Numbered from the stretch's first letter, positions 11,640 through 23,660 are shown. The stretch: 64,000 bases of DNA from Ornithodoros turicata (GCF_037126465.1 NC_088205.1:29061482-29125481); one strand, 5' to 3'. Notes: generated by a model not told the origin, from the letters alone. Numbers and translations are program-made.

Positions 11640-13240
11640 ATTAAAATTCTACTTTCTATGGAAACTATAATTGCCCTATTACTTGGATCGCTATTAATGA
11701 AGCACTCATGTCTGGTATCAGATAATGTTACATACACAGCCGCATCGTCCCTTCGTAAAGACAGCACAGGTCAAGGGCACACAAATTCCTTTAAGCGAGA
11801 AGGGAAAAGGCTTAAGACGGAGCGCTCAGGAATAATAGCAGACTCACTGGACATCGCTTCGCGGCTAACACAAGATAACAACAACAAGGTAATAGCGGAG
11901 GGTAAAATTGCAACACTGCTAAACAAGCCCCAACATGCCATGATGACGTCGCAAACCTGGAAACAAAGCACGCGCGCACACACAGCAGCTCAGGAATGCA
12001 CAAGGAGAGGTGCTTTATTGGAATTTCTCCTTCACGCTCACATACCAGCATTTCTGCAGAAATACTTATAACTGCGTACAGCTTACTCCATCAACATATC
12101 GAGCAAAGTGAATACTGACACTCAACAACAAAAAACAAATTCCATTCTCATGAACTCTCCTCTGCCGAGCGGCTTTCTCCTGCTCTACCTTGATGCTAAC
12201 TTTTTCCCCTCACCTACATTCTGAGTAAAAGCAGTGAAAGAAGAAAAGAACCGCGAAAAATTACACGCATTTGTGTCACAGGACAGGGATATACAAATTT
12301 TCTTAAGTGAGCAGGGAAAAGGCTTAAGTCCCCCGTACCGCTCAGGAATAATCGGAGAATCACCGCTTATCGCTATGCGGCTAGCACAACATGACAGCAA
12401 CAAGATATTAGCGAAGGGTAAAAATTGCAGCAAGAAAGACACTACTGAACAAGTCTAGACATGCGACATCGAATGCGAAAACACTGGTGATCGGGGAAAA
12501 GGGCTAAGCCTGCGGCGGATCATCATAGAGCATACACAAGTTCATTTTTCTATTTCACGTCAACTAAACGCGGTCTACTTGGAAAACGACGTACAAATTT
12601 CTTAGGGAGCAGAGAAATATAGGAATTCCTACTCCGTGCTCAGATACCAGCATTTCTGCACAAAAACCTGCAAGATTAAGCACTGCTTACTTCGTCAACA
12701 TGTCGAACACCCAAAAAAATCAAACAAACAAACAACCCCGATTCCACTGATAGAACACTCTTCAGCTTTTACCAGGAGGCCTTCTTCTGCTTAAAAGTAG
12801 AGAAAATAAAAAGGAGCAGCGAAAAATTACACGCACTTTTGCTCGCATAGCGATAAGAGACAAAAAAAAGATAAAATAACGAGGCACACGCTAATAAACT
12901 GTGAGAAAGACACCCATTTCTGCTATCAGATAATTATTGCATAATGCTAAATACCCAATTGCATTGTCCCTGCGTGAAGAAAGTCCAGAAAAAGGACACT
13001 CACTTTATCTTAAGCGAGCAGGAAAAGTCAATTCTACTCGGACAGCTTAATACCATAAAGTCTGAATTTTTGCAAAGAAAACAAAGCTTGAACAGCGCTA
13101 CGAACGTGACAGATACATACTAACAAACAAACAACAGCAGGACCGGCGTCGGGCACTCATAAAATACCCTGTCCAAAACAAAGGCTTCACCAGGTTCGCG
13201 AGGCAATTCCATTAAAAACGCTCATCCTATCCTTACAGAT
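11640..13240 (+). repeat. Tandem subrepeats of the inner arm (left copy)
   Basis: Diverged units share the order AAATTACACGCA..., CTTAAG(C/T)GAGCAGGGAAAAGG, CTCAGGAATAAT, then (G/A)CGGCTA(A/G)CACAA, and end in ACCAGCATTTCTGC. Unit starts are near 11800, 12290, 12490 and 12990. The mirror copies lie in the right arm. Confidence 0.6.
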
Positions 13241-13384
13241 AGCAATGCAAACGCGACTACCCTTATTTTTTTTTAAACCACTATTTCACGCAATAGTACA
13301 TAAAATTATCACTCGTGTCACACGAAAAGGCAAACACTTACGTGTCAAGTGGGGTCCGTGGTTCAGAAAAGCGCGCGTGTGCGC

Positions 13385-13420
13385 TCGCACACACAGCCAC
13401 ACACACACACACACACATTT
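13385..13420 (+). repeat. (CA)n microsatellite
   Basis: This is a run of CACACA near the apex of the giant inverted repeat. Its shortened mirror (GTGTGT) lies near 14050-14072 in the other arm. Confidence 0.9.
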
Positions 13421-13430
13421 TCACACTCAC

Positions 13431-14049
13431 AAACACAATTTTCACAACCACATAAATCCATATTATTCCTCAGGTCAATAATTATCCTACCATCGTCAAA
13501 AGACGGCACAGACATGAATGAGTACGCGAAACAATAGGTCCTCGTTCCGGATATCGCCACTCGGCCGGCGCGAACCAATAAAAAACGAAATGAATGCCCG
13601 TTCGCTATACATCCTCGAAGAAAACGGTGCCGTGCTTCTACGCAGCGATCATTATACAGGAGTGAATTCACTTCGTTTTCCTTTTATTTCCTTGCACCCA
13701 TATATTTTGCAAGAATATTATACAGCAGAACGGGTAAATGTGAACATCATTCGCTACACTCATTGTAGTACCCTCGCGATAAATATTTTATTACGGCGAC
13801 AGCAGAATGTACTCAGAGAAGCCTTCAGGTGTGTAAGGTCAGCCCAAGGCGTGTTGATGGGAGCGCACTGCTCTGTTGGGTACGCAAGCTTGCAGCCAGC
13901 GATGCTGGAATGATTATTTTATTTGATTTTGAGTCATTATCGGCTCACCTATTTAGTGAAGACCTATGAACACACGTTAAGTGGTTTGGTTTAAAAATGA
14001 TAAGAGCTAGAGAGTGTAGCGAATGATGTTCACATTTACCCGTTCTGAA
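13431..14049. other. Centre (loop) of the giant foldback
   Basis: This is mostly unpaired sequence. A short inverted repeat remains inside it: GTGAACATCATTCGCTACAC at about 13740-13760 pairs with GTGTAGCGAATGATGTTCAC at about 14014-14033. No coding gene, transposase domain or TIR pair was recognised in the centre, so the element looks non-autonomous. Confidence 0.6.
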
Positions 14050-14399
14050 AATGTGAGTGTGTGTCTGTGTGTGACACGCGCGCTTTTCTGAGCCAGGGAC
14101 CCCACTTGACAAGTAAGTGTTTGCCTTTTCGTGTGACACGAATGATAATTTTATGTACTATTGCGTGAAATAGTGATTTAAAAAAAAAAAGGGTAGTCGC
14201 GTTTGCATTGCTATCTGTAAGGATAGGATGAGCGTTTTTAATGGAATTGCCTCGCGAACCTGGTGAAGCCTTTGTTTTGGACAGGGTATTTTATGAGTGC
14301 CCGACGCCGGTCCTGCTGTTGTTTGTTTGTTAGTATGTATCTGTCACGTTCGTAGCGCTGTTCAAGCTTTGTTTTCTTTGCAAAAATTCAGACTTTATG

Positions 14400-16140
14400 G
14401 TATTAAGCTGTCCGAGTAGAATTGACTTTTCCTGCTCGCTTAAGATAAATTGAGTGTCCTTTTTCTGGACTTTCTTCACGCAGGGACAATGCAATTGGGT
14501 ATTTAGCATTATGCAATAATTATCTGATAGCAGAAATGGGTGTCTTTGTCACAGTTTATTAGCGTGTGCCTCCTTATTTTATCTCCTTTTTTTTTGTCTC
14601 GTATCGCTATGCGAGCAAAAGTGCGTGTAATTTTTCCCTGCTCTTTTTTATTTTCTCTACTTCTACGCAGAAGAAAGCCTCCTGGTAAAAGCTGAAGAGT
14701 GTTCTATCAGTGGAATCGGGTTTGTTTGTTTGTTTGATTTTGTTGGGTGTTCGACATGTTGACGAAGTAAGCAGTGCTTAATCTTGCAGGTTTTTGTGCA
14801 GAAATGCTGGTATCTGAGCACGGAGTAGGAATTCCTATATTTCTCTGCTCCCTAAGAAAATTTGTACGTCGTTTTCCAAACAGACCGCGTTTAGTTGACG
14901 CGAAATAGAAAAATGAACTTGTGTATGCTCTATGATGATCCGCCGCAGGCTTAGCCCTTTTCCCCGATCACCAGTGTTTTCGCATTCGATATCGCATGTC
15001 TAGACTTGTTCAGTAGTGTCTTTCTTGCTGCAATTTTTACCCTTCGCTAATACCTTGTTGCTGTCATGTTGTGCTAGCCGCGTAGCGATAAGCGGTGATT
15101 CTCCGATTATTCCTGAGCGGTACGGGGGACTTAAGCCTTTTCCCTGCTCACTTAAGAAAATTTGTGTATCCCTGTCCTGTGACACAGATGCGTGTAATTT
15201 TTCGCCGTTCTTTTCTTCTTTCACTGCTTTTACTCAGAATGTAGGTGAGGGGAAAAAGTCAGCATCCATGTAGAGCAGGAGAAAGCCGCTCGGCAGAGGA
15301 GAGTTCATGAGAATGGAATTTTGTTTGTTTTTTGTTATATGTTGTTGAGTGTCAGTATTCACTTTGCTCGATATGTTGATGGAGTAAGCTGTATGCAGTT
15401 ATAAGTATTTATGCAGAAATGCTGGTATGTGAGCGTGGACGAGAAATTCCAATAAAGCACCTCTCCTTGTGCATTCCTGAGCTGCTGTGTGTACGCGCGT
15501 GCTTTTTTTCCTGGTTTGCGACGTCATCATGGCATGCTGGGGCTTGTTTAGCAGTGTTGCAATTTTACCCGCCACTATTACCTTGTTGTTGTTATCTTGT
15601 GTTAGCCGCGTAGCGATGTCCAGTGAGTCTGCTATTATTCCTGAGCGCTCCGTCTTAAGCCTTTTCCCTTCTCGCTTAAAGGAATTTATGTGCCCTTGAC
15701 CTGTGCTGTCTTTACGATGGGACGATGCGGCTGTGTATGTAACATTATCTGATACCAGACATGAGTCTTTTTCTTAGTTTATCAGCATATGCTTCAGTTT
15801 TTTGAAGTCAAGCACAAGTGCGCGCAATTTTTGCTGCTCTTTCCCCAAATGACTGCTTTTGCGCAGAAGAAAGTCGCATGGTAAAGCTGAGAAGTGCGTT
15901 TCTCTGCTTGTTTGTTAGATGTTGTTAGGAGCTCGGTATGTTGAAGTATGCTGTTATAGGTATCTGTGCAGAAATGCTTGCATCTGAGCGCAGGATAGGA
16001 ATTCCTGAAGCACGGCACCCTCAGTGTAAATTAATTATTTTGGATGTGAGTCTGCTTCACTGCATGACAAGGCTGAAATGGGAAAAGAGAAAAAATTGGA
16101 GCGCTTCATTAATAGCGATCCAAGTAATAGGGCAATTATA
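14400..16140 (-). repeat. Tandem subrepeats of the inner arm (right copy)
   Basis: The block GCAGAAATGCT(G/T)G/(C)AT recurs near 14800, 15413 and 15968 (spacing about 615 and 555 bp), and the CTTAAGCCTTTTCCC block recurs near 15130 and 15655. Tandem internal units inside long inverted repeats are typical of foldback elements. Confidence 0.6.
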
Positions 16141-16584
16141 GTTTCCATAGAAAGTAGAATTTTAATAGGCTCCTAAAATTATAGTTTTGTAGTAGTAGTT
16201 TTTCTAAACTGCAATGCAATAATCATTAATATGGTGGGAATGCCATCATGTTCTCGTAAAGGCGTTCTGTCTTGTGCTTTGTCGTGCGCGAATGGAACTT
16301 TGCCTCCCGGCTTTCGCACCTTCTTGCTCGCAGGTGTAGCCTCAGACATTGAGTATACGAGCATAGAAAGGGTCATGTACTACATAAGCCTGGTGATGAT
16401 GTTGGGTGGTCTCACTTATTATTTTAAAAAAGCAGTGGTAGTTTACTGGTGTTGTGATTCTAATGACCATGATGAGCCTTTGGGGTCAAAATCGCTAATA
16501 TGCACGGTGCTTTTTTTGTTGAATTTTATTGTAAAACTGAACGTCATTAAGAATCGGACAAAGGAAATAATTTTGCGATTCTAT

Positions 16585-17457
16585 CATAGGTGGGGAAGTT
16601 ACTTTTATTTTGTAGTGCACTACCGTTACTCACTACTTTTTCGAAAAGTAACGCTTTATGTTATTCGTTACTGTTGCGGTAGTAGGTAACGCGTTACTAA
16701 CGCCGTTACTTCTGATAAGTAATGCCGTTACTTTTGCATTATTTCACCAGTTGTCCTTATAATATGTACCATTTTTGGTTGAGTCACATAAGTGCATTCC
16801 GCAAATCAATACAAGCAATGTTGGGCACAAACAAGGGTCACGCATGAACACAACTTACATGTACGATTTATTGCAACGCAGAAGTAGTTGATGTTCAAAA
16901 TTTTCATCGGTGAGCATCGCCCGTTGGGATGAGAGGACGCCTAATGACCAGTGAGTGCTCCTTGTCAAGGTTGATAGAGACGGTGACCTTTTATCTCCTA
17001 CAGTACAAATCCAAACAACCAATTCCTTGGTACTTTGTTACTTGTTCAGAGGGTAGAGGCTATTTTTCTGCCGCTTTTGCCCCATTCGTCCGAAAAATAC
17101 CAGCGGGAGTGAAAAACAGAGGTGGTAAACAAAGGTGACACCTCAACCAGGGTAGGTCAACAACCGTTCTTTTGCGTTCTTCGTGGGTGTCGATGTGACC
17201 TTCTTGTGATTGTTGAAGATGAATAGAAAAAATCGGGGATTCTCCCGGATTCTGCAGGCACGGTCCTCGCTCAAGCTTTCAAGTTCCCGAACACGCAGTA
17301 ACGCATAACGCCGTTACGCGTTAGTTGCTAAAAATGTAATGACGTTACGTTACTCATTACTTTTCTCCCAAATGTAATGCGTTACCATATTTCACTACTG
17401 GAATGTAACGCGTTACCGGTAACGCACTACTTTGTAACGCGTTACTCCCCACCTATG
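16585..17457. mobile_element. hAT-type MITE with exact 8-bp target duplication
   Basis: The ends are inverted repeats beginning CATAGGTGGGGA (left, 16585; right, to 17457). They are flanked by identical 8-mers GATTCTAT at 16577-16584 and 17458-17465. The left arm of the giant foldback lacks the insertion and preserves a related empty site (GCGATTCAATAAATAATAGG as rc, near 11208-11228). The interior has GTAACG-rich subterminal repeats and no transposase. An 8-bp duplication and this terminus fit the hAT superfamily. Confidence 0.88.
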
Positions 17458-19908
17458 GATTCTATAAATAATAGGAGTCTTTGCCGCTGTCTTCTTCAGA
17501 CAGGATGTGATGACGTCACGCAGTCTGTAGCAATGCATTGACCGTTACTGGAAAAAAGTGTAGCAATAGAAAAATGGTGTGTATTGTCCTGGACGGATTT
17601 ATGATGAGCACTGTTTTTGAAAAAGAGGAGTGCGTGTGCTTAGAAATAGTTTGATGTTCGTTTTCTGCTTTGTTCAAGTGTTTCTCTTTGCTTTTTTCCC
17701 CCTTGTTGTCTGACAAACATGCGCTGACATGCCTTGACCTGTTCTGTCATGTTTTCCTTCTACATGTAGTTTTTTCTTTTTGACAAGGAATATTCTTGAC
17801 GATGTCATAGTGCTGCCTTGAATGGGAGCAGTGCTATTCTTAATAATTTTGTGATTCATTTAGTTCAGAGAGTAACCGCAAGGGGGACAGGTGCATGGCT
17901 TTATCCAGTCGAGGAATGAAGCGACATTATTCACTTAGCTGCCTGGCTCTCGGAAGGGATGGACATGTCTCGATTAGCTCGTTGTATGTAGGCATTGAAG
18001 GTGTTAGGATATTTTGTTCTTTTGCAAGTCTAATTTAGTCAGACTTTGGGAATGAAATGCTTAATTCCTACAATCGCTTTTCATGTATGGTGTTTTTCTG
18101 CAATAGTTCCCCTATGCAATCATTACAGTAGAATAAAGGAAATAATCTTGGGACAGTGATTCAATAAATAACAGGTCCCCTGTCTAGAGCGTACACATCT
18201 TTGAGCCACGCAGCTGCATGATGACGTAATACCGCGACACTATTGTTTCAGGTGGACCTTGTCCAGAGGAGCATTAGTGGAAAAAAACAGTGTAGACCTG
18301 AGACAATAGGATGAAGTCACGACCAATGAGCATGGCCTCCAGGGGGCGTAAGGATTCACTTCTCTCTTGGACACTGACGGGTGTGGACGCATTAATTCTG
18401 TTCCTAGCAATTGCGTTGGCCGTTAGTGGAAGAGCGTAGCTTCGGTGGAGTTCCGTCTGCCTCTGATGGGGTGCGGATGTGTGATTCATCACTGGTGAAT
18501 GGTGTGTGACGATTGTGGTGGATTTTGTGACGAACGGATTTACAATGAGGGAATGCGGTAAACGTGAAAAATGATGGTGAGTGTCTTTTTCACTCTGTTC
18601 AAGTGTCTCTGTGTTTGTTTTCCTCTGTTGCCCAGCAGTCGTGCGATTTCTCCTGACGTGTCCTGACATGCCCCGACATGCATGCTTTCCTTTGTTGACG
18701 CTTTGTATTTTTTTTCCTTTTTTGACAAGGAACATTCTTGTCTTGACGATGTCGATAGTGCTGCCCTGAATGGGAATAGTGCTAGAACAATTCTTAATAA
18801 TTTTGCGATTAAATTAGTTCAGAGGGACAGATGCATGACTTTATAGAGGAGAAAAAGCACTACGATTCAGTTCCGTGCCTGGCTGTCAGATGGAGTAGAC
18901 GCATCGTTCTGCGCTCCTTGTTACCCGTACTCTGTGTTGATTTGTTGAGTGCCTAGTCTTCTTATTAGCCATTGATGGAGTTAAGTGTTAGGATATTTTA
19001 TTCTTTTGCAAGTCTCATTTAGTAAGACTTTGGACAAGCAGTCACATCGGTCTGCGCTCCTGTTATGGTGTGTTGATTTGTTGTGTAACTAATTGTTTCG
19101 CCAACTTAGTCCCCGCTTTGTTTGCGATTTTCATGCCTGTGCACGTCGGGTGCTGGTTGCTATTGTCCGGGCATCCCTGCCATTTTCTATGTTCTTCTGC
19201 ATAGAAAACGAGAGTAGTGCTGGCATGATTCTTAATAATTTTGTCGTGAGATTTGTTGAGAAAGTAACCGCTAGGGGGTGCAGCTGCGGGACTTTATACA
19301 GGAGAAAAAACCATTGCGAGTCAGTTCTCTGCCTGGCTGTCAGATGGAGCAGTCGCATCGTTCTGCGCTCCTGTTGTGGTGGACTCATTTGTTGTGTAAC
19401 TAATTCTTTTTGTTGTTAGCTATTGATGGTTAGCATACTCTTGCTTTCCCAGCCTCTGTATTATGAATGTTTTTCTCCTCGCATGTCCAGAGCTGTCCTA
19501 ACCTGCCCAGACATGCCGTGATGACGTCACAGCTGATGTCACAGGATGTCTGGAACTGCAAGATGCTTTGCAGCCTGCCTCTGTGCTCCGTTATTGCCCA
19601 GCGATGGTCAGCGACCGTTCCGGGCCGCTTTCTTCAAGATGGCGTCGTTGAACTTCAACTAAACTCCTTCTCTGCACTCTATTTCTATCTTTTTATTTTA
19701 TTTTCTGCCTATTTTTTTATTTTTATCAGCTCAAGTAGCCGGCAACTCGCACAGTGGTCTGCACACGAGTTAGATGCTCCCCAATTAGTGTGATGACTCA
19801 CTGGAGGGTGCTGATTAATGTGGGGGTCCCAGTTCGCTCTAATTGCTAATTAATGGTGCCTAGGCCTCTGTGTGAGTTTCCGGATACTTGAGCTGACTAT
19901 ATACTACT

Positions 19909-20474
19909 GTCGAAATCTCGATGCTTTTAGTGCCGTCATACGTAAACGCTTCACGCCAGAATGGCGTTAAGAAAACAGTCGCTTTTTGACGGTACAGTAG
20001 CGTCATGTAGGAAGGCGTAAAGCTGTGCCGGCGAAGGCTGTGGTTAAAAAAATGCAATTTTCCTAACGCTGAAAAGCCGTCACCAGATTAAGAGTGTATG
20101 AAAGCAACGTGCAGACGCCAATGGAGAATCTATCCCGCCCGTGACGTAAAAGTATGTGATACGGCTGACCCGTTCCAAATCCACACTATCCACACACGCA
20201 CGATAGGCATGCGCGCGCTTCTCTTGCTGTCTAACTGGATGCCTCCGGTCTCTCCTTCCTGGGATCTCATTCGTTGCCGCCAAAGACGGCTCGATCTGTT
20301 TTCATTTCGTTTTCCTTCTAAACAGTAGCGTTGTGTTCTGTTCGAATTGTACTAATTGAAACACGGAATTTAATTTGAGAACGATAAAAAATGGAACTCT
20401 CTCTTGCAGGAGCCCCGTTGCCTACATGGAGGAAGGAAACACAAGAGCGGCCCTTCCAAGTTTTTGCCATGGGG
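19909..20474. other. Unassigned stretch right of the giant foldback
   Basis: No ORF with a recognisable domain was found. Local short inverted segments occur around 19930-20040 (GACGGT... and AGCGTCAT-type blocks). I see no gene here. Confidence 0.4.
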
Positions 20475-20867
20475 TAGAGGTGTGCGCCGCCGCGCCGAAG
20501 CGCCGCCGACGGAGGTCGGGGTCGCCGCCGTAACAAAACTGCAAAAACGCCGACGACGACGACGATGTTGAAAAATCGGCGCGGCTGTGTAATGTGCCCA
20601 TTTTGATCCACTTTCTACGAACGAATATCTCCCATACCTAATATTTTGTTTCTTTTTCTTTCATCTTAGGTTCCAGGCTTCATTTGTGGTGTTTTTAGCA
20701 GTGACAATTTCATCTCCTGATATGTTGTTTATGCTTTAGAGTTTCGTTTCATAGTCAACCCTGGAGGCACACAACTCCAGGAAAACTTGTCATTCAATTT
20801 TTGCAGGTTGTTTGCCGGTCATCCACCAACACCATAGCACTGGTCATTATCCATATACAGGGTGTTT

Positions 20868-21048
20868 TGTTTTTTATTCGTCACAGAATTTTTGTTTAAA
20901 AAATAGCGGGACGAAATACATGCCGCTTTTGAGTTGGTCATGCGAATATTATCTCGAAGAAAGTATGTAACTATAAGATCGTTAATTACCTCAAATTCAT
21001 TAATTCCTTAATTAAGGAATTTCGCGTAAAAACGGGATAGCAGAACGG
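20868..21048 (+). repeat. Dispersed CAGGGTGTTTTG repeat
   Basis: This starts CAGGGTGTTTTGTTTTTTAT and contains TCTCGAAGAAAGTATGTA and TTAATTACCT blocks. A reverse-oriented diverged copy lies at about 55494-55600. It is a dispersed repeat of unknown class. Confidence 0.5.
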
Positions 21049-21439
21049 AAGATACTCATCGTTGAAAGCCATTCCATGTTTAAGAAATTCTTAAACGCGC
21101 ACGTGTGTTCAAATATCCGACGCTGAATGCCGCTATGCAAATGAGCCGAAACAAGCAGTACGCCATTTCCGAGCGCAGAAATGACGCGACTTTCGCCTTA
21201 TCTGGGTTGGAAAGCGGTCTATCTGACCAACAGATTAGCACCTACACCAATCAGCTCGATCGCTCCAAAGCACTTGGTCCTCTCACGTGGATTGCCCGTC
21301 GCTCTTTCTGCGCTCGAAAAGTGCGTAGCAAATAGTGCATTTTGTGTGTGCCAGCGAAAAGCACACAGTCAGAGAGGGTGTTTTCAATCGCGGAATTGCG
21401 GGGCTTATAATGCGCGCGAAGCATGGCAGACTCAACCCA

Positions 21440-21620
21440 CTCGTTCTGGACAAGTTTATACTGCAAAACCTTTTAATTTCGCGAGACCTTAATTTTCGGG
21501 AATTTTGCGAATTGAGAAAATTCGACGAACTCGTGGAGTGCGCGAAATTTAGTTGTTGCGAATATATCCCTACTCGATTCGCGAAAATTTAGGGCTGCGA
21601 AATTAAATGATTTTACAGTA
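21440..21620 (+). repeat. GCGAAATTT-rich repeat end
   Basis: Short blocks TTCGCGAGACC, GAATTTTGCGAA and GCGAAAATTTAGGGCTGCGAA alternate in both orientations, as in termini of some DNA transposons. No partner end was identified. Confidence 0.25.
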
Positions 21621-22961
21621 TTTATTCATGATAACTACAGCCTCTGGAAAAATACTGTTCAATGACGTGGTGGGTGCGCCTTATGTCACATCGTTTGCTA
21701 ACGTTCGCATATTTATATGGTTTCCCAAAAAGAGCCACTGGATCAGTGGACAGAGCTTTCACGCGTCGCCGATCATTCGAACATTCGATCAGCACTCGGT
21801 ATAACTGTTACGTGTAGTTGCCATTAAAGGGATGGCTCGTCGTTCTGATTATCTAGCTATGTTGTTTTCTCCAGCGCTTAACGCGCACTTAACGCGCCTA
21901 GTCGAAGTTCTTGGGCGACGACCTTCTTGAAGTGCTTTACTTCTCCTAATGTTCCTTTGTGTGTTCGATTTTGTTTCATAATACTATCCAGTGCTGACGC
22001 ACTTGTTTGGTGCAAGGTACAGTAAATACTGCCACCGTCGCGTTGACTATGATGGAGGCTCTGAGGTGTTCGTGCGTCCCCGTTGGAGAAGAGAACATAT
22101 TGACAGCCCACGGGGCGCACGCCGATATGATCGGCGTGACGCCGCTGACGCCGCCGCCGGGCCTTCAACGTGCTCTACGCCGCCGCCGAAAAAAATGCCC
22201 ATGGCGCACACCTCTATGGGGATGTGCGTGCCAGCCTCGCATTGCATTCTGGGATGCTCCTGTCTACCATGTGACCGCTCACCTGACCCCATGAGCATGC
22301 GCAGGCCAGCTTCCTGAGCAGACGACGGGAGTCGTGATGGCAGCTCAGACCTGCCGTGTGATGAGAGCCGCGCGTCCAGTTTTATTTGTGTGTGCTCGGA
22401 GGTTTACTCTTTTTTTATCCTTCTACTACAAGACCGGTCACGGTCTGCAGGACAAGTACGCAGGAATAGAAACATCATTCGTGGCAGCGACGTTTGTGTG
22501 ACGACGTGGTCACGTTTTGTGTTTGTTGCTGAAGTGGTAAAGCATGCCAGTAACCAAACTTGTACAACAGTGAATGAAATCAGATGAATCTGCAGCTGTA
22601 GCACAGCGCCAGCTTGCAAACTAACGATTCAAGATGACTCTCTCACAGACAGGGGTACGAAACAACCGATCAAATACGTACTTACGAATGAAACGTTATT
22701 CCCGTGAGAGAGCTGCTTTCTGTTGAACGACAGCCGCAACCGCGGTAAGAACACGTTAAAAAAATGTTTCCGCAATGGTGCTGACATTTTTAGAGTAAAT
22801 GACTTTGCAAAAGCATAAATGCACGGAAAGCAGCGCGAGCAACAAAGCGTTGCTAAATCGAAACGTGGTGGACAGGAAGTAACGGCGGTTTTGACAGGGC
22901 GACCGCCAGAGGGGTCCCACGGAAATCTGTACGCCGGTACGTTGATACGTCTGGTCGTTAC

Positions 22962-23168
22962 ACAAGCAAAACCGCTAACGTAGTCTACGCTATCGTCTGT
23001 TCCATCTGTCCCAACATTCTCTGTATAGGTGAAACCGAACGAAAGCTTCATGAAAGGTTCCGGGAACATCGTCGACTCGTACATTTACAAATTTCTGAAG
23101 GTATCAGCAACCACCAGAAGTCCAGGCTTCTAATCAACTGTCGACCGGTTTTACACATGCTGCCCTAG
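22962..23168 (+). pseudogene. Penelope-like element GIY-YIG endonuclease fragment
   Basis: One plus-strand frame, open from 22962 to the TAG at 23166-23168, reads NVVYAIVCSICPNILCIGET followed by ERKLHERFREHRR. This has the layout of the Penelope-type GIY-YIG nuclease: a tyrosine-containing start, a Cys pair, I-G-E-T, then the conserved Arg and E-H. The reverse transcriptase that should precede it is not visible in the 5' flank, so this is a truncated relic. The frame closes soon after the catalytic block. Confidence 0.6.
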
Positions 23169-23616
23169 TTAATACGTTCACGTACAGCCCCTTAGCGTAG
23201 TGGGCTGGGCAGTACCATCCTCCGACACTAGCTTTCCGTTTCTCCTTTTTCTGATGAAAAGCGCCCGCTCGAAACGTGATGCATCCTAAGTATAGTCTTC
23301 TCACTTTTCCCCCTTTAGCTACACTAGCCCCCGTTTTTACTCTTTAATTTGAGAAGAAGTTTTTGCATTTTAGTGCCCCTTTGATGTACAGCACAGTTGC
23401 CTCACATGCTTACCAACCTAGCTTTGCTCTATATCAGAAATGCTCCTGTTCATGCCGCTTTCAATGCTCGAGACGGCAAGTGTATTAGTTCTTCCCACTC
23501 TTGTTCTCACGTGCTGGCTTCGCGAATGTCCCGTTTTATTGTGCTTCCTCAAACTCCGGGAACGATGCCTTTTTTCACGTGTGCAAGACAACTTGCTTCA
23601 TACTACTTGCTTACGA

Positions 23617-23622
23617 TTTATT
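23617..23622 (-). promoter_or_regulatory. Polyadenylation signal of the OATP gene
   Basis: AATAAA on the minus strand, 39 bases beyond the TGA stop of the transporter. Confidence 0.6.
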
Positions 23623-23660
23623 GGTCTTTAACTCGCGTGACTTCCACGCATACGGATTTG

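Larger units (their letters stand above)
9921..13430 (+). repeat. Left arm of the giant foldback, inner part
   Basis: The arm resumes at AGCACTATCGACATCGTC and pairs with about 14050-18790. It includes a second copy of the 2860-3290 block, then matches to 18140-18380, 17466-18110, 16150-16576 and 14200-15750 in mirror order. It lacks about 350 bp present in the right arm at about 15780-16140, which equals roughly one missing subrepeat. Confidence 0.75.
1282..19908. mobile_element. Giant foldback-like inverted-repeat element (about 18.6 kb)
   Basis: The sequence from about 1282 inward reappears as its reverse complement from about 19908 inward. For example AGTCAGCTCAAGTATCCGG at 1292-1310 mirrors CCGGATACTTGAGCTGACT near 19880-19899, and the outermost bases align as AGTAGT(G/A)TATAG. 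Homology can be followed module by module to the centre near 13.43-14.05 kb. The arms differ by scattered substitutions, unit-number changes and private insertions, so this is not a simple hairpin sequencing artefact. No transposase-like ORF is visible in the arms or centre. Foldback elements are a known class with very long inverted repeats built of tandem subrepeats, and this structure matches that class. A long inverted segmental duplication is the alternative. I could not find a convincing target-site duplication. Confidence 0.72.
14050..19908 (-). repeat. Right arm of the giant foldback
   Basis: This is the reverse complement of the left arm, without the 3363-9920 insertion block, so it shows the pre-insertion state. 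It carries one private insertion, the hAT-type MITE at 16585-17457, and one extra subrepeat at about 15780-16140. The outer end is near 19908. Confidence 0.75.
20475..22216. mobile_element. Candidate non-autonomous hAT-like element
   Basis: TAGAGGTGTGCGCC at 20475-20488 is mirrored exactly by GGCGCACACCTCTA at 22203-22216. Both are followed inward by CGCCG-rich sequence. ATGGGG flanks both ends (20469-20474 and 22216-22221, overlapping the last base), suggesting a decayed target duplication. No transposase ORF lies inside. The region also contains the ACAGGGTGTTTTG repeat, so it could be two unrelated ends that happen to match. Confidence 0.4.

Noticed and set aside
11658..12071. 137-codon ORF in the left foldback arm
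   Set aside because: It is composed of the arm's tandem subrepeats, the mirror copy in the right arm is interrupted, and no domain is present.
13363..13671. ORF with Cys/Val repeats
   Set aside because: It is a translation of the (CA)n/(GT)n microsatellite.
1282..19908. Hairpin sequencing or assembly artefact as explanation of the palindrome
   Set aside because: The arms differ by many substitutions, by a subrepeat, and by private insertions with target duplications, which an artefact would not produce.
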